Assembly (NCBI GenBank): GCA_902628195.1
Contig: CACOLY010000003.1
Span: 1-64,000 of the forward strand
From: an uncultured Pelagibacteraceae bacterium
GTDB lineage: Bacteria > Pseudomonadota > Alphaproteobacteria > Pelagibacterales > Pelagibacteraceae
Reading direction: 5' to 3'
Length of the DNA stretch: 64,000 nucleotides
In this document: positions 1 through 10,191 of the stretch, one piece after another
How positions within the stretch are numbered: position 1 is the stretch's first letter
How the letters are laid out: each line of letters opens with the position of its first letter
Position numbers and translations under genes: made by a program
Notes under the pieces: model-generated
Databases searched by the model: none
Told to the model about the DNA's origin: nothing
Seen by the model: only the letters and a program-made list of their open reading frames with translations

Positions 1-1471
1 ACCATTTAATTTTTTTTTTATAAATTTTTTTACTTTAAGTATTTTTTTTATTTTTTTATTTAAAAAACTAAAAAAAGAAAAAAAAAAATTTTTCTTTTTT
101 AATGGTTGGTGTTTTGGTTTTGGTTATTTTTTGACAAATTTATATTGGATTACAATATCTTTAACTTTTGACGAAAATTTGAATTTTTTGATCCCACTTG
201 CTTTAATTATAATTCCATCTTTTTTAGCCATATTTTATGGCTTAATTACATTTTTATTTTGTCTTTTAAATCCAAAAAATCTTTTAAGCGCATTTTTTAT
301 TTTTTCTCTTTTATTTGGTGTTATGGAATATATTAGAGGAACAATTTTATCAGGTTTTCCTTGGAATTTGTTTGTTTATAGTTTTTCTAAAAATTTAAAT
401 TTTATAAGTATTTTATCTTTAATCGGTACATATTCATTAAACTTATTTGTTATAAGTTTATTTACAGTACCAGCTCTATACATTTTAAAAAGATCAAAAA
501 TAGATATGTTAATATGTATTTTGATATCGCTTTTACCTATCTTATTTTTAATTTACGGGACACTTCAAAAACAAAAATTTTCGAATATAGAGGAAATAGA
601 AATTCCATATACAATTAGAATTATTGGATCAAATATAAGTTTAGAGAAATATTATGATAGTGCTAGCACTAAAAGTGTTATTGAGAAATTAATTTTATTA
701 AGTTCGCCAACAAAAAACAAAAAGATATTTTTTTTATGGCCAGAGGTAATTATACCTAATACTTATAGAGATGAAATGTATCTTTATAATGAAATTTTCA
801 AAAAAAATTTTGATGAAAACCACATAATTGGTTTGGGTATTATAAGTCGAAAGCTTATTAATGATAAATATAGTTTTTATAATTCTTTTTCAATTTTTGA
901 TAAAGATTTAAGCTTAATTGAAAATTATGATAAAAATAATTTGGTTCCTTTTGGTGAATTTATTCCTTTTGAAAATCTATTAAATAAAATTGGTTTAAAA
1001 GTAATTACAAACAATTTTGGATCTTTTTCAAAAGGTAAAGAAAGAAGAATTATTAATATAAAAGATAATTTTGAGGAGTTTAAATTTCTACCACTAATTT
1101 GCTATGAAATTATTTATAGTGGAAATTTATCAAAAAATTTTGATTTTGATTTTATTTTTAATATTTCTGAAGATGGATGGTTTGGAAAATCTATTGGGCC
1201 TAAACAACATTTTACTCATAGCATATTTAGAGCAATAGAAAATGGTAAGTATGTTATTAGATCTGCTAATAATGGGATAGCTGGAGTGATTAATCCATTA
1301 GGAGAAATTGAACAAAAAATAAACTTTGGGGTAGATGGTTATATTGATTTTAATAAGAGAAAAAATATAGATAAAACAATTTTTTCTACAATTGGAAATT
1401 TAATATTTGTATTTTTAATTTTGTTGTATATTTTTCTTATATTTTCATTTAATAGGATCAAAAATGAGTAA
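1..1471 (+). CDS. lnt: Apolipoprotein N-acyltransferase, 5' end outside the window
   Basis: Transfers an acyl chain from phospholipid to the N-terminal Cys of apolipoproteins in the inner membrane, the last step of lipoprotein maturation. The frame is open from base 2 to the stop at 1469-1471, so the gene begins left of the window. The TTG at 131 is internal: the residues before it ([11 protein letters not shown], then TNLYWI) match the conserved Lnt membrane region. Hydrophobic helices are followed by a nitrilase-like domain whose Glu (WPE, about base 740), Lys ([11 protein letters not shown], about 930) and Cys (LICYE, about 1101) form the expected triad. A last membrane helix lies at the C-terminus. 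The end overlaps metK by 8 bases. Confidence 0.95.
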   Translation, partial: PFNFFFINFFTLSIFFIFLFKKLKKEKKKFFFFNGWCFGFGYFLTNLYWITISLTFDENLNFLIPLALIIIPSFLAIFYGLITFLFCLLNPKNLLSAFFIFSLLFGVMEYIRGTILSGFPWNLFVYSFSKNLNFISILSLIGTYSLNLFVISLFTVPALYILKRSKIDMLICILISLLPILFLIYGTLQKQKFSNIEEIEIPYTIRIIGSNISLEKYYDSASTKSVIEKLILLSSPTKNKKIFFLWPEVIIPNTYRDEMYLYNEIFKKNFDENHIIGLGIISRKLINDKYSFYNSFSIFDKDLSLIENYDKNNLVPFGEFIPFENLLNKIGLKVITNNFGSFSKGKERRIINIKDNFEEFKFLPLICYEIIYSGNLSKNFDFDFIFNISEDGWFGKSIGPKQHFTHSIFRAIENGKYVIRSANNGIAGVINPLGEIEQKINFGVDGYIDFNKRKNIDKTIFSTIGNLIFVFLILLYIFLIFSFNRIKNE

Positions 1472-2633
1472 TTTAAAAGATTTTCTTTTTACTAGTGAGT
1501 CTGTATCAGAGGGACATCCTGACAAAGTATCAGATAGAATATCTGACATGGTAGTAGATACTTATATTTCTAGTGATCCTTACTCAAGAGTAGCTTGTGA
1601 AACTCTTACAACAACTAATAAAGTTGTATTAGCTGGTGAAGTTAGAGGACCTGAAATAAATAAAGAAGAACTTATTTCTAAAGTAAGAAATTGTATTAAA
1701 GATATTGGTTATGATCAAGATGGTTTTACATGGAAAGAGGCTACAAAAATAGAAAGCCACTTACATTCTCAATCAAAAGATATTGCTATGGGCGTAGATT
1801 CTGCTGGTAATAAGGATGAGGGGGCTGGTGATCAAGGGATAATGTTTGGTTATGCTTGTGATGATACAGAGGTATTGATGCCTGCTCCAATTCATTATTC
1901 TCACAAAATACTTAGATTAATGGCAGAAGATAGAAAATTAGGAAAGTTAAAATATATAGAACCAGACTCAAAAAGTCAGGTAACTTTTGAGTATATAAAT
2001 GGAAAACCATTTAAAGTTAAATCTGTTGTAATTTCTTCACAACATTCTGCTGATGTTAATCAAAAAGATGTTAAAGAATTACTAAGACCTTATATGTTAA
2101 ATTCTATTCCTAAGGAATTTATGGACGGATTTAATGAAGAAGAATTTTATGTGAATCCCACAGGCAATTTTGTAATAGGAGGGCCTGATGGCGATTGTGG
2201 TTTAACTGGTAGAAAAATTATAGTAGACACTTATGGAGGAGCTGCACCGCATGGCGGTGGAGCATTTTCAGGTAAGGATCCAACTAAAGTTGATAGATCA
2301 GCTGCTTATGCGGCAAGATATATTGCAAAAAATATTGTCGCTTCAAAAATTAGCAATAAGTGTTTAATTCAATTGGCTTATGCAATTGGAGTATCGAAAC
2401 CTTTATCAATTTATGTTGATCTTTTTGATAATGACATCGAAAAAAACAAATTTGTTATTGAAAAGATTAAAGAAAATTTTGATTTAAGCCCGAGAGGAAT
2501 AAGAGAGATGTTAAATTTAAATAAACCTATTTATGAAAAAACAGCTGCTTACGGCCATTTTGGTCGTTCACCTGAAAAAGATGGAGCATTTTCGTGGGAA
2601 AAAATAGACAAAATTAACGTTTTTTCAAAATAG
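1464..2633 (+). CDS. metK: S-adenosylmethionine synthase
   Basis: Makes S-adenosylmethionine from methionine and ATP in the cytosol. At 389 residues it is full length. Visible signatures are GHPDK at residues 17-21, the [12 protein letters not shown] hexapeptide region at about 119-131, and the Gly-rich GGGAFSGKD loop at about 264-272. The start ATG lies inside the end of lnt (8-base overlap), so the two are probably translated from one message. A SAM riboswitch has no room here because the upstream sequence is lnt coding sequence. A strong hairpin with a T-run follows 57 bases after the stop. Confidence 0.97.
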   Translation: MSNLKDFLFTSESVSEGHPDKVSDRISDMVVDTYISSDPYSRVACETLTTTNKVVLAGEVRGPEINKEELISKVRNCIKDIGYDQDGFTWKEATKIESHLHSQSKDIAMGVDSAGNKDEGAGDQGIMFGYACDDTEVLMPAPIHYSHKILRLMAEDRKLGKLKYIEPDSKSQVTFEYINGKPFKVKSVVISSQHSADVNQKDVKELLRPYMLNSIPKEFMDGFNEEEFYVNPTGNFVIGGPDGDCGLTGRKIIVDTYGGAAPHGGGAFSGKDPTKVDRSAAYAARYIAKNIVASKISNKCLIQLAYAIGVSKPLSIYVDLFDNDIEKNKFVIEKIKENFDLSPRGIREMLNLNKPIYEKTAAYGHFGRSPEKDGAFSWEKIDKINVFSK

Positions 2634-2689
2634 TTTCTATTGAATATTTAAAAAACTCTAATATATTCCAATCACATTGTTGAATTGTC

Positions 2690-2717
2690 AAAATGGGCCT
2701 TGGCCCATTTTTTTTTG
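2690..2717 (+). terminator. Intrinsic terminator after metK
   Basis: A near-perfect inverted repeat, AAAATGGGC, loop CTTG, GCCCATTTT, is followed by a run of T to 2716. It separates lnt-metK from nusA, whose ATG is at 2731. It is one of the few clear intrinsic terminators in the window. Confidence 0.8.
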
Positions 2718-2730
2718 GAGCTAGTAAAAT

Positions 2731-4284
2731 ATGTTAAATAAAAGAGCAGATAAATTAGAATTATTAAGAATTGCCGAAGCTGTTGCTTTAGAAAAGTCTA
2801 TAGATAAAGAATTAATTATATCCTCTATGGAAACTGGTATAGCTAAAGCTGCAAAATCAAAATTTGGTCACGATAATGATATTAAGGTTTTGATAAATCG
2901 TGATAATGGGGATATTGAAATTTTTAGAAAACTTATAATTTCAGAAAATCCAGAAAACTCAAATATTGAAATTAATTTAGAAGATGCAATAAATCTTAGT
3001 GAGATTAATAAAAATAAAAAAATTGGAGATGAGGTTTTACAACCATTACCAGCTTTTGATTTTGGAAGAATAGCTGCTCAAACTGCAAAACAAGTAATTA
3101 ATTTTAATGTTAGGGAAGCTGAACGTGAAAGACAGTTCAATGATTTTAAAGATAAAAAAGATACAATTTTAAGTGGTATTGTTAAAAGATTGGAATTTGG
3201 AAATGTAATTATTGATCTTGGTAGAACAGAGGCATTACTTCAAAAAAATGAATTAATACCAAGAGAAAATATAAAAGCTGGTGATAGAATTAAAGCCTAT
3301 TGTTATGATGTAAGACGAGAACAAAGAGGACAACAAATATTTTTATCAAGAGCACACCCTAAATTTATGGAAAAACTTTTTATTCAAGAGGTGCCAGAAA
3401 TTTATGATGGTTTGATTGAAATAAAATCTTCATCAAGGGATCCAGGTAGCAGAGCAAAAATTTGCGTAAAAGCAGTTGATACATCTCTTGACCCTGTAGG
3501 TGCATGTGTAGGAATGAGAGGATCAAGAGTACAAGCTGTTGTAAACGAATTACAAGGTGAAAAAATTGATATTGTTAATTGGTCTGAAGATCCAGCAATT
3601 TTAGTTTCCAATGCTCTGTCACCTGCTGAAGTTCAAAGAGTAAATGTAGACCTAGAAAGAAAAAAATTAGATGTGATTTTAAGTGAAGAAAATTTAAGTA
3701 AAGCAATAGGTAGAAGAGGTCAAAATGTTAGATTAGCAACAAAGCTTTTAAACTATGAGATCAATATTATGACAGATCAAGAAGACTCAGAAAAAAGACA
3801 ATTAGAGTTCAAAGAAAAAACAGAAAACTTTGTTAAGAATTTAGAACTTGATGAAACACTAGGTCAATTATTAGTTGCTGAGGGTTTTTCATCAATTGAC
3901 GATATTAAAGATAGTTCAATAGAAAACTTATCAAAAATTGAGGGAATTGAGGAGGATACGGCTAAAGCATTAATTGAAAGAGCAAAGGAATTTCATCAAA
4001 AAGATCTGGAAGATATTTCTCAAAGAATAAAAGACTTAGGACTAGCTGATGATTTAATAAATTTAAAAGGTTTAACTCCAGGAATGTTGGTTACTCTCGG
4101 TGAACAAAAAATATTAAATTTACAAGATTTTGCTGATTTGGCATCAGATGAACTTACTGGTGGATTCGATATGATCAAAGGGGAAAAAATTAAAATTCAA
4201 GGATTTTTAGAAGATTTCGCTTTATCTAAAGGTGAGGCAGATGAATTGATAATGTCTGCTAGAAAAATTATTTATAAAGATTAG
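2731..4284 (+). CDS. nusA: Transcription termination/antitermination factor NusA
   Basis: Binds RNA polymerase and nascent RNA to control pausing, termination and antitermination. The 517 residues show an N-terminal polymerase-binding domain (about 1-130), an S1 domain (about 140-200), tandem KH domains (about 230-345, with VGMRGSRVQAV and IGRRGQNVRLA GXXG loops) and two C-terminal helix-hairpin-helix acidic repeats (about 365-515) as in Proteobacteria. It heads the nusA-infB-rbfA-rpsO-pnp cluster, with a 10-base gap to infB. The rimP gene that usually precedes nusA is not here. Confidence 0.97.
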   Translation: MLNKRADKLELLRIAEAVALEKSIDKELIISSMETGIAKAAKSKFGHDNDIKVLINRDNGDIEIFRKLIISENPENSNIEINLEDAINLSEINKNKKIGDEVLQPLPAFDFGRIAAQTAKQVINFNVREAERERQFNDFKDKKDTILSGIVKRLEFGNVIIDLGRTEALLQKNELIPRENIKAGDRIKAYCYDVRREQRGQQIFLSRAHPKFMEKLFIQEVPEIYDGLIEIKSSSRDPGSRAKICVKAVDTSLDPVGACVGMRGSRVQAVVNELQGEKIDIVNWSEDPAILVSNALSPAEVQRVNVDLERKKLDVILSEENLSKAIGRRGQNVRLATKLLNYEINIMTDQEDSEKRQLEFKEKTENFVKNLELDETLGQLLVAEGFSSIDDIKDSSIENLSKIEGIEEDTAKALIERAKEFHQKDLEDISQRIKDLGLADDLINLKGLTPGMLVTLGEQKILNLQDFADLASDELTGGFDMIKGEKIKIQGFLEDFALSKGEADELIMSARKIIYKD

Positions 4285-4294
4285 AGGATGAAAA

Positions 4295-6511
4295 ATGGAG
4301 AACAAAAAAACAAAACTAACTATCTCTGGAAATCCCAAAAAAAAATCATTTAAAAATTTTGACTCTAATAAATCTCAAGGAAAAAAAACTGTAATAATTG
4401 ATAGACAAAAAAGTGGATATACAAATAAAGGAACCTTTAACAAGCAATCTCCATCAAAATCATTTTCTAACTTTAGAAAAGATAAAAATTTTAAATCAAA
4501 TTTTGCTATAAAATTACCTCCAGCGGCGACAGATTTTGAGAGACGTAAATTAGCTGAACAAAGAGCCACAAAAAGACTTAAAGAGGATCCTAACAGTAAA
4601 GAGAGAAAATCGAAATCAAGTTCAAAAAAAAGAGAGGTAAAACTTACGGTTTCAAGAGCACTAAGTGATGAGATAGAAATTAGAGAAAGAAGTCTTGCAT
4701 CAGTAAAACGGGCTAGGCAAAAAGAACTTAAAAATGCTAATAAAGTTGAAGATAAAGATAAGTCAAAGCATATCAAAAGGGACATAAATATTCCAGAGGC
4801 TATTACTGTAAGAGAACTAGCAAATAGGATGGCTGAACAGTCTAGTAATGTAATTAAATACTTATTTGGTATGGGTGTAACAGTAACGATTAATCAAACA
4901 TTGGCTGCAGATACAGCTGAGTATTTGGTTAAAGAATTTGGTCATAATCCAATAAGAGAGGAAAAAGCAGAAGAAATAATTAAAAAAATAAAAGAGTCTA
5001 GAACTGAAAATTTAAAAAACAGGGCCCCAATAATAACAGTTATGGGACACGTAGATCATGGTAAAACTTCAGTGCTCGATGTGTTAAGAAGCGCCAATGT
5101 TGTGTCTGGAGAGTTCGGTGGAATAACACAACATATTGGTGCCTATCAAATTGAAAATAACTCATATAAATTAACTTTTATTGATACCCCAGGACATGCT
5201 GCTTTTACAGAAATGAGGGCTAGAGGTTCAAAATTAACTGATATAGTTGTGTTAGTTGTAGCAGCTGATGATGGAGTAAAACCTCAAACTATCGAATCTA
5301 TTAGGCATGCAAAAGCTGCTAAAGTTCCAATCGTAGTTGCAATAAATAAATGTGATTTACCTGAGGCAGACTCTCAAAAAGTTAAAAATCAATTACTTGA
5401 ACATGAGTTGATTTCTGAAGATTTATCTGGAGATACGTTAATGGTAGATATTTCTGCAAAAACAAAATTAAATATTGACAAATTAATTGAGGCAATAATT
5501 CTTCAAGCTGAAATATTAGATTTAAAAACAGATTTTGATTCTAAAGCAACTGGGATCGTTTTAGAGTCAAAAATTGATGTTGGTAGAGGTCCAGTAGCCA
5601 ATATAATTATTACTTCAGGAACTTTAAAAAAAGGTGATTATTTTGTGAGTGGATTAAGATGGGGAAAAGTAAGAGCAATTGTCAATGATAAAGGAAAAAT
5701 TATAAATAATGCATCACCATCCACTCCTGTAGAAATTTTAGGAATTAATGGTGCGGCAAAATCTGGAGATGATTTTATTGTTTTAGATAATGAGAAAGAA
5801 GCAAAATTACTTAGCGAAAATAGAACTCAAGAGAAAAAAGAAATTAAAAACCCTTTAACACTTGCTACTCAAGAGTCTGCATTTTCCAATAATTCATTAG
5901 AAGAATTAAATTTGATTATTAAATCAGATGTACATGGCTCTTCAGAGGCTATTAAAAATGCTATAAGTCAGATAAAACACGAAGAAGTTAAGCCAAAAAT
6001 AATTTTGGCTGATATAGGAATGGTAACTGAAACTGATGTAACTTTAGCTAAGGCCTCAAATGCCGTTTTAGTAGCATTTAACGTAAAACCTAGTAAAGAA
6101 GCAAAAAAACTTGCTGAAAAAGAAAATATAACAATTTCTTCATTCAATATAATATATGAAGTGTTAGATTTTATTAAAAAAAGATTATCAGGCTTATTAA
6201 CTCCTGATGTTCAAGAAACAGTTACTGGAACAGCCCAAATCTTGGAAATATTTAAGGTTTCAGGTGCTGGTAAAGTTGCTGGCTCAAAAGTTATGGATGG
6301 TGAAATATCTAGCTCTGCAAATGCACGGATAATTAGAGATGGAAGTATCATATATACTGGAAAAATTGGCTCAATTTTTAGAGAAAAAAATCAAGTAAAA
6401 CAGGTTAATAGTGGTCAGGAATGTGGAATTACTTTAAAAGACTATATGGATTTTCAAAAAAACGATACAATTGAGGCGTTTAATGTTACATCAAAAGAAA
6501 GAACAATATAA
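4295..6511 (+). CDS. infB: Translation initiation factor IF-2
   Basis: GTPase that delivers initiator tRNA to the 30S subunit and promotes subunit joining. At 738 residues it is short for the family because the N-terminal part is a reduced, Lys/Ser-rich low-complexity region (about 1-165). An IF2_N module follows (VRELANRMAEQ). The G domain has G1 GHVDHGKT at about 251-258, then GGITQHIGAY, DTPGHAAF and NKCD, with the domain II-IV tail behind. No ylxR lies between nusA and infB. The stop and the rbfA start share one base (TAATG). Confidence 0.97.
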   Translation: MENKKTKLTISGNPKKKSFKNFDSNKSQGKKTVIIDRQKSGYTNKGTFNKQSPSKSFSNFRKDKNFKSNFAIKLPPAATDFERRKLAEQRATKRLKEDPNSKERKSKSSSKKREVKLTVSRALSDEIEIRERSLASVKRARQKELKNANKVEDKDKSKHIKRDINIPEAITVRELANRMAEQSSNVIKYLFGMGVTVTINQTLAADTAEYLVKEFGHNPIREEKAEEIIKKIKESRTENLKNRAPIITVMGHVDHGKTSVLDVLRSANVVSGEFGGITQHIGAYQIENNSYKLTFIDTPGHAAFTEMRARGSKLTDIVVLVVAADDGVKPQTIESIRHAKAAKVPIVVAINKCDLPEADSQKVKNQLLEHELISEDLSGDTLMVDISAKTKLNIDKLIEAIILQAEILDLKTDFDSKATGIVLESKIDVGRGPVANIIITSGTLKKGDYFVSGLRWGKVRAIVNDKGKIINNASPSTPVEILGINGAAKSGDDFIVLDNEKEAKLLSENRTQEKKEIKNPLTLATQESAFSNNSLEELNLIIKSDVHGSSEAIKNAISQIKHEEVKPKIILADIGMVTETDVTLAKASNAVLVAFNVKPSKEAKKLAEKENITISSFNIIYEVLDFIKKRLSGLLTPDVQETVTGTAQILEIFKVSGAGKVAGSKVMDGEISSSANARIIRDGSIIYTGKIGSIFREKNQVKQVNSGQECGITLKDYMDFQKNDTIEAFNVTSKERTI

Positions 6512-6879
6512 TGGCTGATAGAATTGGTAAACCATTGTCACAAAGACAATTAAGGGTAGGAGAAATGATTAAACAATCTTTGAGTATGATTTTTTTAAGA
6601 AATGAGGCTAAAGTGCCAAATTTAGAAACAAATACTATTACAGTAACCGAAGTAAGAATGAGTCAGGATTTAAAAATTGCTAAAGCATATGTTTTGCCAC
6701 TAGGAGGAAAAAATGCTGATCAAGTAATAGAAAAATTAAAGGAATATTCTTTTTTAATAAGAAAAATTTTATCTCAAAAAGTTATAATAAAATTTTTACC
6801 TAAATTACTTTTTAGAAAAGATGAGTCTTTTGAATATGCAGAAAAAATTGAAAATTTAATCAAACAAACAAATAAATAG
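6511..6879 (+). CDS. rbfA: Ribosome-binding factor A
   Basis: Cold-shock ribosome assembly factor that binds the free 30S subunit and helps mature the 16S rRNA 5' end. The 122-residue protein has the family's KH-like fold signature: LRVGEMIKQSLS near the start and ITVTEVRMSQDLKIAKAYV in the middle. It is coupled to infB by TAATG and followed 9 bases later by rpsO. The truB gene often found between rbfA and rpsO is absent. Confidence 0.95.
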   Translation: MADRIGKPLSQRQLRVGEMIKQSLSMIFLRNEAKVPNLETNTITVTEVRMSQDLKIAKAYVLPLGGKNADQVIEKLKEYSFLIRKILSQKVIIKFLPKLLFRKDESFEYAEKIENLIKQTNK

Positions 6880-6888
6880 GAAAAAAAT

Positions 6889-7137
6889 ATGAATAAAAAA
6901 GCTAATGAACTAGCAATGCATGATAGGGATACTGGTTCTTCAGAAATCCAGATAGCCTTATTGACAGATAAAATTGAGAGTTTATCTAAACATATTAAAA
7001 AATTTAAGAAAGATAAGCATTCTTCATTAGGGCTAATTAAAGCAGTTAATAGAAGAAAAAAACTATTAGACTATCTTAAAAAAAATAAGATGGACTCTTA
7101 TAAGAATGTACTGTCAAAATTGAATTTAAGAAAGTAG
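6889..7137 (+). CDS. rpsO: 30S ribosomal protein S15
   Basis: Primary binding protein of the 16S rRNA central domain. The 82 residues are a little under the usual 88-89. The core motifs DTGSSEIQIALLT, LSKHIKKFKKDKHS and RRKKLLDYLKK are present. The rpsO-pnp pair is the classic arrangement. A purine-rich 57-base spacer leads to pnp, and a TATAAT at 7156-7161 could give pnp an extra promoter, although no good -35 box is seen. Confidence 0.97.
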   Translation: MNKKANELAMHDRDTGSSEIQIALLTDKIESLSKHIKKFKKDKHSSLGLIKAVNRRKKLLDYLKKNKMDSYKNVLSKLNLRK

Positions 7138-7194
7138 AAATCAAGATAGATACAATATAATGGAACGAAAAGAAAGAAACGAAATGGAAATGAA

Positions 7195-9267
7195 ATGTTT
7201 AAAGTACACAAGAAGGAAATTGAAGTAGCAGGCAAAAAGATAAGTTTAGAAACAGGTAAAGTAGCAAGACAGGCAGATGGAGCGATAGTTGCAACATGTG
7301 GAGAAACAGTTGTTTTAGCAACAGTGGTGGGAGCAAAAAAAGTAAATCCTGATATGGATTACTTTCCATTATCTGTAAATTATCAAGAAAAATATTATGC
7401 AGCTGGAAAAATTCCAGGTGGATATTTTAAAAGAGAAGCAAGACCAACTGAAAGTGAAACGTTAATCTCTAGATTAATTGATAGGCCAATTAGACCTTTA
7501 TTTCCAGATGAATTTAAAAATGAAGTTCAGTTATTACCGACTGTAATTTCTTACGATAAGGAAAATGAAGCTGACATTTTATCAATTACAGCCTCTTCAG
7601 CTGCATTGGCTATATCAGGAATGCCTTTTATGGGCCCTGTAGGTGCTTCTAGAGTTGGATATATTGATGGAAAATACGTTTTAAATCCATCAAAAGCCGA
7701 TTTAGAAAAATCAAAATTAGATTTAGTCGTAGCAGGTACAAAAGATGCTGTGCTTATGGTTGAGTCTGAAGCAAATGGATTAACAGAGGAGGAAATGTTA
7801 AATGCAGTTAAATTTGGTCATGAGGGCTTTGTTCCAGTAATTAAAATGATCGAGGAACTTGCAAAAGAATGTAGAAAACCAGAATGGAATGTTGAAAAAA
7901 AAGATCTATCTGAAGTTAAAAAAAAGCTTGAGGAAACTTTTACAGAAGATCTAAAAAAAGCTTTTGCAACAAGAGACAAACAGGATAGATCAAATCAAAT
8001 TTCAGAAATTACTGATAAAGCTAAAAAACTTTATGAGGAAAATGAAAACTATACAGACTTAGATGTAAATTCTGAGTTAAAAAAAATAGAAAAAATAATT
8101 GTAAGAACAGACATTCTAAAAAATAAAAATAGAATTGATGGGAGAGGATTATCTGACGTAAGACCCATATCTTGTGAAGTTGGTATTTTGCCTAGAGTTC
8201 ATGGTTCTGCTTTATTTACTAGAGGAGAAACACAAGCAATAGTAACAGCCACTTTAGGTACTTCTGATGATGAGCAAAGAATTGAAAGTTTAGATGGGCT
8301 ACAAAGAGAAAGATTTATGCTTCACTATAATTTTCCACCTTTTTCAGTTGGTGAAACAGGAAGAATAGGAACAGGCAGAAGAGAAATCGGTCATGGTAAA
8401 TTAGCTTGGAGAGCTATTCACTCCTCATTACCATCAAAAGAGTCATTTCCGTATACTTTTAGAGTTGTGTCTGAGATTACCGAGTCAAATGGATCATCAT
8501 CAATGGCTACTGTTTGTGGTACGTCACTAGCATTAATGGATGCAGGAGTACCAATTAAAGAACCAGTTGCAGGTATTGCAATGGGATTGATTAAAGAAGG
8601 TGAAGATTTTAGCGTTTTATCAGATATTTTAGGTGATGAAGATCATTTAGGTGATATGGACTTTAAAGTTGCCGGGACAAAAAATGGAATTACCTCTCTT
8701 CAAATGGATATAAAAATTACAGGGATTACATTTGAAATAATGAAGCAGGCATTAAGCCAAGCTAAAGATGGAAGAGTTCATATCTTGGGAGAAATGAATA
8801 AGGCTCTATCTTCCTCTAGATCTGATGTTGGAAAACACACCCCAAAAATGGAAAAAATTAATGTTGATAAAAAAGATATTGCAGCTGTTATAGGTAAAGG
8901 TGGTGCAACAATTAGAGAAATTGTTGAAAAATCAGGTGCGAAAGTAGATGTAAATGATGAAGGAGTTGTAACAGTTGCTGCACCAGATGAAGAGTCAAGA
9001 AATATTGCCTTGCAGATGATCAAGGATATTACCGCAAAAGCTGAACTGAATAAGATTTACTCAGGTAAGGTGATGAAGATTATGGAATTTGGAGCATTTG
9101 TTAATTTTTTAGGTAAACAAGATGGACTTGTACACATATCAGAGCTTGCAGATAAAAGAGTAGTAAAAGTTACTGACGTTGTGAAAGAAGGTGATGAGGT
9201 AAAAGTTAAAGTAATTGGCTTTGACAGAGGTAAAGTGAAACTTTCTATGAAACAAGCTACCAAATAA
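7195..9267 (+). CDS. pnp: Polyribonucleotide nucleotidyltransferase (PNPase)
   Basis: Phosphorolytic 3'-to-5' exoribonuclease of the RNA decay machinery. The 690 residues show two RNase PH-like domains (start to about 215, and about 310-540) with an alpha-helical linker between them. A KH domain (about 555-615, [10 protein letters not shown]) and an S1 domain (about 620-690, [15 protein letters not shown]) follow. It closes the nusA cluster. Its stop lies 3 bases from the end of a small convergent gene on the minus strand. Confidence 0.97.
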   Translation: MFKVHKKEIEVAGKKISLETGKVARQADGAIVATCGETVVLATVVGAKKVNPDMDYFPLSVNYQEKYYAAGKIPGGYFKREARPTESETLISRLIDRPIRPLFPDEFKNEVQLLPTVISYDKENEADILSITASSAALAISGMPFMGPVGASRVGYIDGKYVLNPSKADLEKSKLDLVVAGTKDAVLMVESEANGLTEEEMLNAVKFGHEGFVPVIKMIEELAKECRKPEWNVEKKDLSEVKKKLEETFTEDLKKAFATRDKQDRSNQISEITDKAKKLYEENENYTDLDVNSELKKIEKIIVRTDILKNKNRIDGRGLSDVRPISCEVGILPRVHGSALFTRGETQAIVTATLGTSDDEQRIESLDGLQRERFMLHYNFPPFSVGETGRIGTGRREIGHGKLAWRAIHSSLPSKESFPYTFRVVSEITESNGSSSMATVCGTSLALMDAGVPIKEPVAGIAMGLIKEGEDFSVLSDILGDEDHLGDMDFKVAGTKNGITSLQMDIKITGITFEIMKQALSQAKDGRVHILGEMNKALSSSRSDVGKHTPKMEKINVDKKDIAAVIGKGGATIREIVEKSGAKVDVNDEGVVTVAAPDEESRNIALQMIKDITAKAELNKIYSGKVMKIMEFGAFVNFLGKQDGLVHISELADKRVVKVTDVVKEGDEVKVKVIGFDRGKVKLSMKQATK

Positions 9268-9270
9268 TAA

Positions 9271-9390
9271 TTAAAATCCACCTCGCCAATTATTTTTATC
9301 ATTAAATTGATCCTTTTCTTTTTTAGAGGTGGGTCTAAACAAATAGTAAATTAAAAATACTAAACAAATTAAAAATATGAATATTTCCAT
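9271..9390 (-). CDS. Small single-helix membrane protein, function unknown
   Basis: A 39-residue reading frame that starts 13 bases after the fabI stop on the same strand. It opens with a hydrophobic helix (MEIFIFLICLVFLIYYLF, residues 1-18). A hydrophilic tail follows: RPTSKKEKD, then QFNDKNNWRGGF. The layout, an N-terminal anchor with a charged cytosolic tail ending in an aromatic/Gly motif, is protein-like and not what random AT-rich DNA gives. It is probably the last gene of the fabA-fabB-fabI transcript. I do not recognise the family. Confidence 0.6.
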   Translation of the reverse strand: MEIFIFLICLVFLIYYLFRPTSKKEKDQFNDKNNWRGGF

Positions 9391-9403
9391 AACTTGGTAA
9401 ATA

Positions 9404-10189
9404 TTAGCTAATATTTTTAGGATCTGGCATTCCTACCTTATTATATCCAGCATCTACATAATGAATTTCGCCAGTGACACCTTTAGCGAGGTCGCTTAAT
9501 AGATATAATGCTGAATTTCCTACATCGTGTATATCTACGTTTCTTTTAAGAAAAGAATGGTCTTCGTTCCATTTATATAGGAACTTTGCATCTCCAATAG
9601 CAGAAGCCGCTAATGTTTTAATTGGCCCAGCACTAATAGCGTTAACTCTTATACCTCTAGTTCCTAAGTCTCTAGCTAAGTATTTTACACTTGCCTCTAA
9701 AGCTGATTTACAAACACCCATTACATTATAATTTGGTATAGCCTTAGTGGACTCGTAAGTTAAAGTTAACATACTGCCACTCTTTTTCATTACTTTGGAT
9801 GCTTCTTTCGCAACTTCTGTAAATGAAAAGCATGAGATTAACATACTTCTTAAAAAATTTTCTCTAGATGTATTTAAATATTCACCTGATAATTCAGATT
9901 TATCCGAAAATGCTACAGCATGAACTACAAAGTCAATTTCACCCCATTTAGATTTAATATCTTCGAATAATTTTATGACTTCTTCTTTTTTTTCAACATC
10001 ACAGCTTAAGGTTACTTTTGAATTTAGTTTTTCAGCTAAAGGTATTACCCTTTTTTTTAAAGCATCACCTAAGTATGTAAAAGCTAGTTCTGCACCTGCC
10101 TCTGCTAATTTTTGTGAAATTCCCCATGCAATAGATCTTTCGTTCGCAACACCCATTATTAATCCTTTCTTACCTTTCATTAAACTCAT
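9404..10189 (-). CDS. fabI: Enoyl-[acyl-carrier-protein] reductase (NADH), FabI type
   Basis: Reduces trans-2-enoyl-ACP in the last step of each fatty-acid elongation cycle. The 261-residue short-chain dehydrogenase has the FabI nucleotide site (GKKGLIMGVANERSIAWGI, residues 6-24) and the catalytic Tyr-X6-Lys (YNVMGVCK). ISAGPIKTLAASAI follows, as in FabI. An alternative ATG three codons in (MKGKKG) is possible. It sits 2 bases after fabB in a three-gene fatty-acid operon. Confidence 0.95.
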   Translation of the reverse strand: MSLMKGKKGLIMGVANERSIAWGISQKLAEAGAELAFTYLGDALKKRVIPLAEKLNSKVTLSCDVEKKEEVIKLFEDIKSKWGEIDFVVHAVAFSDKSELSGEYLNTSRENFLRSMLISCFSFTEVAKEASKVMKKSGSMLTLTYESTKAIPNYNVMGVCKSALEASVKYLARDLGTRGIRVNAISAGPIKTLAASAIGDAKFLYKWNEDHSFLKRNVDIHDVGNSALYLLSDLAKGVTGEIHYVDAGYNKVGMPDPKNIS

Positions 10190-10191
10190 AA

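Noticed and set aside
1440-1470. SAM riboswitch upstream of metK
   Set aside because: The upstream sequence is lnt coding sequence that overlaps metK, leaving no leader for a riboswitch.
131-1471. Start of lnt at the TTG at 131
   Set aside because: The frame is open to base 2 and the residues before 131 match the conserved Lnt membrane motif, so the true start is outside the window.
4375-4785. Minus-strand 136-codon frame inside infB
   Set aside because: It is antisense to the Lys/Ser-rich low-complexity region of IF-2, which produces long Ser/Leu-rich shadows.
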